From Torymus aiolomorphi (lineage: Eukaryota; Arthropoda; Insecta; Hymenoptera; Torymidae), in the NCBI GenBank assembly GCA_036365515.1, contig CM070877.1, forward strand, positions 55,154,475-55,218,474: a DNA stretch of 64,000 nt, in the 5' to 3' direction. Made by a program: the position numbers and the translations under genes. Under the pieces are notes generated by a model that did not search any database, was not told the DNA's origin, and saw nothing but the letters and a program-made list of their open reading frames with translations. The stretch's first letter is position 1. Each line of letters begins with the position of its first letter. Shown here in pieces: positions 55,485-64,000 of the stretch.

Positions 55485-58400
55485 GCTAATTTATTCTAAA
55501 TTAATTTTTTTCTAAAAAGCAAATGAAAACAATCTCTTGAAATTTTAGTCACATACAGTCTTCAATGAGTGTAATAAGTGGTTAAACTTGCAAGTCATTA
55601 AATCAAATATTCTCTGAAAAAAGACGATTCGAAAGTTAAAAAAAAAAATCATCAACCTAAAATATCTTTTCTTGCAATGGACCGATTTTTTTGGCGACGA
55701 ACTTGATCCACAGATGTATAAAAGCTAGATCTGTGCCAAATTTCAGGACGATTGGATAATTTTTGCGCTCGCTGTCATGGACAACAAAAACGCCAATTTT
55801 TTCTAAAATAATTTTTTTCTAAAAAACAAATGAAAACAATCTCTTAAAATCTTAGCCACATATAGTCTTCAATGAGTGTAATAAGTGGTTAAAATTGCAA
55901 GTCATTAAATAAAGTATTCTCTGAGAAAACGCGATTTCAAAATTTGTAAAAGATATTTCACCTCAAATATCTTTTTTCGTAATTAACCGATTTTTTTGGG
56001 CAATGACCTTGATCTGAAGATATATAAAAGCTACAACAGTGCCAAATTTCAGGACAATTGGATAATTTTTACGCTCGTCGTCATGCGATAACAAAAACGC
56101 AAACTTTTGCTACAATAATTTTTTTTCTAAAAAACAAATGAAAACAATTTCATGAAATTTTAGACACATATAGTCTTCAATGACTGTAATAAGTGATTAA
56201 AATTGCAAGTCATTAAATCAAGTAGTCTCTAAATAAACGCGATTCAAAAATTTTTAAAAAAAATTTTGAACCGCAAATATTTTTTTTTGCAATAGACCGA
56301 TTTTTTTGGGCTACGAACTTGATCTGAAGATATATAAAAGCTACATCTGTACCAAATTTGAGGACGATTGGATAATTTTTGCGCTCGTTGTCACGCGACA
56401 ACGAAAGCACAAAATTTTTCTAAAAATAATTTTTTTCAAAAGAACAAACGGAAACAATCTCTTAAAATTTTAGCCATATACAGTCTTCAATGAGTGTAAT
56501 AAGTGGTTAAAATTGCAAGTCATTAAATAGAATATTCTCTGAAAAAAGACGATTCGAAAGTTTTTAAAAAAAATGATCAACCTAAAATATCTTTTTTTGC
56601 AATGGACCGATTTTTTTTGACAACGAACTTGATCTACAGATATATAAAAGCTAGATCTGTGCCAAATTTCAGGACTATTGGATAATTTTTGCGCTCGCTG
56701 TCATGGACAACGAAAACGCCAATTTTTTCTAAAATAATTTTTTTCTAAAAAACAAATGAAAACCATATCTTAAAATTTTAGCCCCATATAGTCTTCAATG
56801 AGTGTAATAAGTGGTTAAAATTGCAAGTCATTAAATAAAGTATTCTCTGAGAAAACGCGATTTCAAACTTTTGTAAAAGATATTTCACCTCAAATATCCT
56901 TTCTCGTAATCGACCGATTTTTCTGGGCAACGAACTTTATCTGATGATATATAAAAGCTACATCTGTGCCAAATATCAGGACGATTGGATAATTTTGGCG
57001 CTCGTAGTCATGCGATATCAAAAACGCCAACTTCTTCTACAATAATTTTTTTTCTAAAAAACAAATGAAAACAATCTCTTGAAATTTTAGACACATATAG
57101 TCTTCAATGAGTGTAATAAGTGATTAAAATTGCAAGTCATTAAATCATGTAGTCTCTAAATAAACGCGATTCAAAAATTATTAAAAAAAATTTTCAACCT
57201 TAAATATTTTTTTTGGCAATGGACCGACATTTCTGGGCAATGAACTTGATCTGTAGATATATAAAAGCTACACCTTTGCACAATTTCAGGACGTTTGGAT
57301 AATTTTTAAGCTCCTTATCGTGCCATAACGAAAGCGCAAATTTTTTCTAAAATAATTTTTTTCTAAAAAACAAATGATGATAATCTCCTGAAATTTTACA
57401 CACATATAGTCTCCAATGAGTGTAATAAGTGGTTAAAATAGCAAGTCATTAAATCAAGTATTCTCTGAGAAAACGCGATTTAAAAATAAAAAAAAAATTT
57501 TTCGCCTCAAATATTTTTTTTTTCAATGGACTGATTCTTTTGGCAATGACCTTGATCTACAGATATATAAAAGCTACATCTGTGCCAAATTTCAGGACGA
57601 TTGGATAATTTTTAAGCTCCTTATCGTGCGATAACGAAAACGCAAATTTTTTCTAAAATAATTTTTTTCTAAAAAACAAATGAAAATAATCTCTTGAAAT
57701 TTTACACACATATAGTCTCCAATGAGTATAATACGTGGTTAAAATAGCAAGTCATTATATCAAGTATTCTCTGAGAAAACGCGATTTAAAACTTAAAAAA
57801 AAATTTTTCGCCTCAAATATCTTTTTTCGTAATGGACCGATTTTTTTGGGCAACGAACTTGATCTGAAGATATATAAAAGCTACATCTGTACCAAATTTG
57901 AGGACGATTGGATAATTTTTGCGCCCATTGCTATGCAACAACAAAAACGCAAATTTTTTAAAAATAATTTTTCTATAAAATAAATGAAGATAATCCCGTG
58001 AAATTTTAGCCACATATAATCTTCAATGATTCTAATGAGTGGTTAAAATTGCAAGTCATTAAATCAAGTATTCTCTGAGAAAACGCGATTTCAAAATCTG
58101 TGAAAGAATTTTCACCTCAATATCTTTTTTCGTAATGGACCGATTTTTTTAGGCAATGATCTTCATCTGATGATATATAAAAGCTATAACTGTGCCAAAT
58201 TTCAGGGCAATTGGATAATTTTTACGCTTATTATCATGTGATAACGAAACCGCCAATTTTTTCTAAAATAATTTTTTTCTAAAAAACAAATGAAAATAAT
58301 ATCCTGAAATTTTAGACACATATAGTCTTAAATGAGTGTAATAAGTGGTTAAAATTGCAAGTCATTAAATCAAGTATTCGCGGAGAAAACGCGATTTCAA

Positions 58401-58933
58401 AATTTGTAAAAGATTTTTCACCTCAAATATCTCTTTTCGTAATGGACCGATTTTTTTGGGCAATGACCTTGATCTGATGATATATAAAAGCTACAATTGT
58501 GCCAAATTTCAGGACGATTGGATAATTTTGAAGCTCTTATCGTGCAATAACGAAAAGGCAAATTTTTTCTAAAATAATTTTTTTCTAAAAACAGATGAAA
58601 ATAATCTCTTGAAATTTTACACACATATAGTCTCCAATGAGTGTAATAAGTGATTAAAATAGCAAGTCATTAAATTAAGTATTCTCTGAAAAAACACGAT
58701 TTCAAAATTTTTAAAAAAATTTTTCACCTCAAATATGTTGTTTCGTAATGGACCGATTTTTCTGGGCAACGAACTTGATCTGAGGATATATGAAAGCTAC
58801 ATCTGTGCCAAATTTCAGGACGATTGGATAATTTTTGCGCTCGTTGTCATGCGACAACGAAAACGCAAATTTTTTCTAAAATAATTTTTTTCTAAAAAAC
58901 AAATGAAAACAATCTCTTGAAATTTTAGCCACC
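55485..58933. repeat. Satellite array, about 308-bp monomer (left part)
   Basis: About 11 monomers before the mariner. Landmarks such as TTCAATGAGTGTAATAAGTG recur near 55561, 55868, 56176, 56486, 56794, 57102, 57413, 57717, 58027, 58328 and 58636. Monomers 1-3 and 4-6 match each other position by position better than their neighbours, a three-monomer higher-order repeat of about 925 bp. Short ORFs here are chance. Confidence 0.93.
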
Positions 58934-58935
58934 TA

Positions 58936-60229
58936 CGAGGGTCATTTGACAAGTACCTAGCCTCACCGCCAGATGGTGCCACTATCGCACCAGAAATACA
59001 CTACAGTGCAGTATCTTCCTGTAAACGGTTACAGACGAAATTTCAGCCGGATCGGAGTTGTAGTTTATTTTTGAGAGCGTGTGAAAGCAAATGTGTCCGT
59101 TGATTTTTGAAAAAATGGAGAAAGAACAATATCGGTCGGTGATTCGATTCTTGTTTTTGGAAGGGAAATCGCGCAGTGAAATTAAAGAACGCTTGGATGC
59201 AGTGTATGGGGATGCTTCTCCTCCGATGGCGACCGTTAAATTTTGGTATAACGAGTTTCAACGTGGTCGTACGTCGGTTTTTGATGATCCACGCCCAGGT
59301 GCTCCGAAAACAGCCACTACGGAGGAGAACGTGACAAAAATACACGATATCGTTTTGTCAGACCGCCGATTAAAGGTGCACGAGATAGCTGCGATAGTAG
59401 GCATCTCAGAAGAACGCGTGTGACATATCCTACATGAGATTTTAGGCATGAGGAAGCTGTCAGCAAGGTGGGTGCCGCGTTTGCTGACTGCAGACAACAA
59501 GCGCATCCGTGTGACCAGTTCAGAGCAGTGTTTGGAGCTGTTTAATCGCAATCCAAAAGAGTTTTTGCGTTGTTACGTGACCGTCGACGAAACATGGATT
59601 CACTACTACACTCCAGAGACCAAGGAGCAGTCAGAACAGTGGACCTTACCCGGTGAACCTGCTCCGAAGAAGGCGAAGACGGTCCCGTCGGCCGGAAAGG
59701 TGATGGCCACTGTTTTCTGGGATTCTCAAGGTGTGATTTTTATTGACTATCTGGAGAAGGGCAAAACGGTCACAGGACAGTACTACGCCGAACTATTGAG
59801 CCGATTTGAAGCCGTGTTAGAAGAAAAACGGCCCCATTTGTCTAAAAAGAAAGTGCTTTTCCACCACGATAATGCACCGGCTCACACTTCTGCACTCGCC
59901 ATGGCTAAATTGGTCGAATTACGCTACGAACTGCTGCCCCATCCACCGTATTCTCCAGATTTGGCTCCGTGCGACTTTTTTTTGTTTCCGAACCTAAAAA
60001 ATTCGCTCGCCGGGAAGAGATTCCACTCCAATAACGAAATAATCGCCGCCACGGAGGCCTATTTTGCAAACCAAGAGAAAACATTTTTTTCAACGGGGTT
60101 AAAAAAATTGGAACACCGCTGGACCAAGTGTATTCAACTAAAAGGAGACTACATTGAAAAATAAATTTTATTTTTTGTAAAATTTTGGTGTTTTCATTTG
60201 TAGGCTAGGTACTTATCAAATGACCCTCA
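58936..60229 (+). mobile_element. mariner DNA transposon, copy 2 (defective)
   Basis: 1294 bp, flanked by TA (58934-58935 and 60230-60231), inserted in a satellite monomer at the consensus CACATATAG. Same family and length as 7330-8623, opposite orientation. The right terminal base pair differs from the family end (CTCA instead of CTCG). Confidence 0.95.
59091..60164 (+). pseudogene. mariner transposase copy with nonsense codon
   Basis: The same 357-codon frame as copy 1, with a Trp codon changed to TGA at 59421-59423 in the second helix-turn-helix region (after ISEERV). The catalytic region downstream is otherwise intact (VTVDETWIHY, HHDNAPAHTS, SPDLAPCDFFLFPNLK). Only a few substitutions separate it from copy 1. 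It probably cannot make a functional transposase. Confidence 0.93.
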
Positions 60230-60231
60230 TA

Positions 60232-60810
60232 TAGTCTTCAATGAATGTAATAAGTGGTTAAAATTTCAAGTCGATAAATCAAGTATCCTCCGAGAAAACG
60301 GTATTTAAAAACTTTTAATAAAATTTTTCAACTCAAATATCTTTTTTTGTAATGGTCCGATATTTTTGGGTAACGAACTTGATTTACTGATATATAAAAG
60401 CTACATCTGTGCCAAATTTAAGGAGGATTGGATAATTTTTGCACTCGTTGACATGCGACAACGAAAACGCAAATTTAAAAAAAAAAATTTTTTTCTAAAA
60501 AACAAATGAAAACAATCTCTTAAAATTTTAGCCACATATAGTTTTCAATGAGTGTAATAAGTGGCTAAAATTTGGAAGTCATTAAATCAATGATTCTCTG
60601 AGAAAAGGAGATTAAAAAATTTTTAAAAAAATGTTTCACCTCAAATATCTTTTTTCGTAGTGGACCGATTTTTTTGGGCAATGAACTTGATGTGAAGATA
60701 TATAAAAGCTACATCTGTACCAAATTTCAGGACGATTGGATAATGTTTGTGCTCGTTATCGTGCTATAACGAAAACGCAAATTTTTTCTGAAATACCTTT
60801 TTTTATCTAA
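60232..60810. repeat. Satellite array (right part)
   Basis: Continues the interrupted monomer and one more, with landmarks near 60237 and 60545, then decays at about 60800. Confidence 0.9.
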
Positions 60811-61156
60811 GTCCGAATACATCTCAAGTCAGGTGGCTCGCATATGCCTATGTCACCGATTATTTTGGGATAAAAGTATTTTTGTTCTCCTCCAAAAATT
60901 ATTTGACCAGTATATTTTCTTTTTTGTTGCAACAAAATATCACGCGTTGAGCAATGCCGCAAAATTCCGAGGAAATTCTTACTGAATAATTTTTCAATGT
61001 AATTTTCAAACGGCTACTATTTCACCAGTTTTTTATGCTTTTAAGCGTATAACACATAATTTTACTCAGTTTTGCGCCCTCTTTCACGTTCTCTATGTTA
61101 TTTTCAAAAAAAATAAAAAGTGCACGATTTATGCACTTTTTACTGAAAAATGCACG
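60811..61156. other. Spacer
   Basis: No gene recognised. A small inverted repeat around TGCAC (61120-61156) borders the next element. Confidence 0.45.
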
Positions 61157-61574
61157 TTTTAGAAAAATGCATTTTTCTCGAGAACCCCAATTTTGTTTTG
61201 CACAATTTCCTTATGTCGCGATAGAGGACCTAAATACCTATCTAGATGTATTTGTGAGATTCAGAACATTTGCGCTGGGATAGCGATCACTAATGAGATA
61301 ACACAAAAAAAATTGTTACGCTTAACGCTTATATATAGCCAATGATATTACAGTCAATATAGAGATGTTTATCTTTGTGCGTACATATACATGTACATGC
61401 GCCTATTTGTATGAGTTTATGTACTAGTAAATTTGTCCACTAGATGGGTATGGTTTGAGTTAACATTTACAAAGTAAAGTTCGGATTCTGCTATATATCA
61501 CACATCTCGTCTTATTTAAAACCATCAACTTTTGGAAAATTATTACATATTTACTCCTTATCAACTCAACTACG

Positions 61575-63467
61575 ATGTCTCAATATTACACAACGGAGAC
61601 AATCAAATGTGCAGAATTTTTACAAAATCACAAAACAATCTGTTACAAATCTAGTTCCGTACGTTTCAAACAACTTGAGGATCTTGCTAATTCATTGAAG
61701 CACCTCTATCCTAATATACCTTTGACACCCTCTACATATCTGTGTCAACATTTTTACAATCGTGCTTTAAAATTGGTGAGTAGCACTGACAATGAATTTA
61801 TAACGGATAATGAAGTTGCCGAGAACGTAGTCGATAGGGATGAAGATTTTTTACCAAGTACTCCAGAACGCATCGAAGAATTTAATAATGAAATAAGTAC
61901 ATCTTTCTTAGGTTCTGTATCACCTCTTAAGAGAAAAAATCTTATACGTGAAAAATCACTTGAAAATTACGTAAAAAAGAAGAAAAAAAATATACTTTCA
62001 AGTCTAATACCCTTGATGTGAAGTTGAATAATGTTTATGACGTTTCTATAACAGCAAACGAATCAACGGTATGCCATTGTACAGAATGGATACAAAATCT
62101 TGGTTTGGCTTTGCAAAAGTGTTCTACGGTATCAGAAAAAATAAAAATTCTGACTTTGCTACCCTCATCCTTAAGAAAAATGAAATTTCATCCTTATTTC
62201 CAGACATAACAATGTACATGATAGAAAGAGCGAAAAATCTTGCACAAGAAAAGGGAGTTTATTCCGAACCAGAAGCATACACAGGCCATCCAATTGATGA
62301 AAGGACCGAAAAAATTGTTATGGAATATTTTATAAATGACGATTTTAATTGTTTAAGACAGAGCCCCAATAAGAGTGACGTTATTATCGTTAAAATAAAT
62401 AATAAGAAAGAGAAGAAAATTAAACGTTTTCTTACTCGAAGTCTGAAAGCAACGTATAAAGCATTTAAAAATGATTATCCCGAATTGAGAATTGGTAAAT
62501 CGAAGTTTTATAGTTTGCGACCAAAATATGTCTTACTTTCCCCCATCAAAGAAGTTTGTCTCTGTATCTATTGCGCAAATTATGATTTATTTCTTATGAG
62601 CTTAATTAATTTCGGAGGGAGTAACGTTACCGAGTTGGATGAAATTCGGTCACAAATAATAAACGCAATGATGTGTTCTGAGCCATCTGATTTATGCTAT
62701 TTACAAGAATGTAAAATTTGTCCGGGCAGTAACGGAATTACTATTCATGTTTTATAACTCCAAGATTTAGAAGGCACAGAAGAAATTACATATGCTTTGT
62801 GGGATAATGGAAACTTGATTAAAAAAACACTGTCAATTTCTGCTTTTAAAGATGAACTTTCGGTTTGGGCCATGAAGGTTAGCACTCACATGTATGTAAA
62901 AAATATACAACGCAAAGCTATAAAAGCAGAAAGAGAAAATGCTAAAAGAGACCCACATCATTTAGTTCTTCAAATAGACTTCGCTGAAAACTGGACTGTG
63001 ATTCATAATAAAGCTGTTCAAGGAAATCATTGGGTTAATGAACAAATTTCTATTTTCACAAATTCTATTTTCTATTTTCTTATCAAGGAGATTCGACACA
63101 AAGTTTCGCAGTCATAAGTGATGACCGAAAACATGATTCAGCGTATGCTTTGCTAGCAGTATAAAAAATTATAAAATTCTTGAAAGAAAATTGTTGTGAT
63201 TCAATTAAAAAAATTACCATCGTATCCGACGGCGCCGCTAGTCACTTTAAAAATCGCTTTCAATTAGATGAATTAAAACGAGCACCGTATGATATAAAAT
63301 GGTTGTTCTCTGCTATTGGGCACGGCAAAGGAGCTGTAGATGGTGTGGGTGGACTTATAAAGCATTATGCTACTTCGCATAATCTTCGAGAGCCCCTTGA
63401 AGAAGCTGTTCAAAACGCAATTAATTTGCAATACATGTTGAAAAATATACTGATGCTATTAAAATAA
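61575..63467 (+). pseudogene. Broken transposase-like gene, same type as 46.7-50.5 kb
   Basis: Pieces in three frames: 61575-62021 (acidic/basic N-terminal region), 62018-62209, 62071-62757, 62797-63117 and 63180-63467. Conserved points: KFYSLRPKYVLLSP, VCLCIYCANYDLFL, LQIDFAENWTVI, GNHWVNEQISIFT, then in another frame FAVISDDRKHDSAYALLAV, IVSDGAASHFKNR and FSAIGHGKGAVDGVGG. DFAEN, ISD...HD, SDGA..(F/Y)KN and HGK...DG are shared with the other gene, so both belong to one diverged superfamily. At least two frameshifts and two stops (62757, near 63161) kill it. Confidence 0.7.
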
Positions 63468-63754
63468 TACATTTACGAATTGTTGAAATAGAACAATTCA
63501 GAAAAGAAAAAAAATATTGATTGGATTACAACTCCAAAGTATCCTGGAATTCAAAAAACTCATATATGGGTTAAAAAAACATGTGATGATAAAGTACATT
63601 GTTTAAGAGCAAAGACCGCTGATCGTCCGCTTACTGAATTAAGAACAATGAAGCAGAAAGACAAAGGTAGTAAAATAGGTATAAAAATAAAAAAAGGTAT
63701 AAAAATAAAAAATCTAAACGACGCAAATAAAAAATAAATACATACTTATGTGTA
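63468..63754 (+). pseudogene. C-terminal remnant of the broken transposase
   Basis: Coding-like debris after a frame loss: a WITTPKYPGIQKTHIWVKK-like frame near 63520-63580 and a Lys-rich end (KKGIKIKNLNDANKK). Probably the degraded C terminus. Confidence 0.4.
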
Positions 63755-64000
63755 CCTGTATATTACATACGCACAAAGATAAATACCTTTATATTGACTC
63801 TTATATCATTGACTATATATAAGCGTTAAGCGTGAAAAATTTGTTTCTGTGTTATTTCATTAGTGATCGCTATCCCAGTGCAAATGTTCTGAATCTCACA
63901 AATACATCTAGATGGGTATTTAGGTCCTCTATCACGACATACGAAAATTTGCAAAAAAATTGGCGTTTTCGAGAAAAATGCATTTTTCTAAAAAGTTCAT

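Larger units (their letters stand above)
61157..64000 (+). mobile_element. DNA transposon with long TIRs, runs past window end
   Basis: Inverted repeats of about 240 bp (61157-61400 and about 63755-63994) surround a broken transposase-like gene. Shared landmarks include ATAGAGGACCTAAATACC, TCTAGATGTATTTGTGAGAT and TATCTTTGTGCGTA on opposite strands. The outer ends and target duplication cannot be fixed: the right arm may continue beyond 64000. Confidence 0.8.

Noticed and set aside
55485..60810. Possible tandem gene family
   Set aside because: Short ORFs such as those near 56300 and 57900 are in satellite monomers with stops and no domain.

Overview
This window is eukaryotic, from an insect nuclear genome; a hymenopteran is my best guess. 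The evidence is the very AT-rich mitochondrial copy with the ancestral insect order ND4-ND4L-Thr-Pro-ND6-Cytb, mariner, rosa, Kolobok-like, Transib, Copia and Gypsy elements with insect-like proteins, and long TA, CA and satellite arrays. I see no host gene, rRNA, nuclear tRNA gene or CRISPR array. Essentially the whole window is nested mobile DNA.

Layout. 1-4835: Gypsy element with intact gag and pol (5' LTR outside the window), pol reached by a -1 frameshift. 4840-5560: remnant of a virus-like cassette with a broken parvovirus-type phospholipase A2-like domain. 5777-7168: intron-containing 3' half of a Transib (RAG1-related) transposase, then a CA microsatellite. 7330-8623: intact mariner next to a decayed R1-like non-LTR element (8626-10950). 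10951-13273: non-coding, with a long palindrome. 13274-22240: decayed Copia element (Copia-1) carrying a Kolobok-like DNA transposon that duplicated TTAA (17786-20913).

22241-39898: one mitochondrial insertion (numt) cut into four pieces by an R1-like element (23253-26475, 14-bp target duplication), a rosa-type DD41D transposon (27050-30041, TA duplication) and a second Copia element (30243-38628, 5-bp duplication). Removing the insertions rejoins ND4 and ND6 in frame under the mitochondrial code. 39918-44366: LTR element encoding only Gag. 44366-53000: TA microsatellites, three odd stem-flanked islands, and a large element with inverted arms of about 0.8 kb around an exon-intron transposase-like gene. 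53018-55475: a perfect hairpin and LTR fragments. 55490-60810: an array of about 13 satellite monomers of about 308 bp, interrupted by a second, broken mariner. 61157-64000: a DNA transposon with long terminal inverted repeats and a broken transposase of the same general type as the one at 46.7-50.5 kb.

The genes do not form a pathway; each serves its own element's mobility. Intact enzymes: Gypsy Gag and Pol, mariner copy 1, the Kolobok-like transposase and the rosa transposase. The others have stops, frameshifts or truncations. The least explained signals are the TA-bounded islands with one conserved core and island-specific inverted arms, and the strong enrichment of the pentamer CAGAG in both Copia elements regardless of reading frame.
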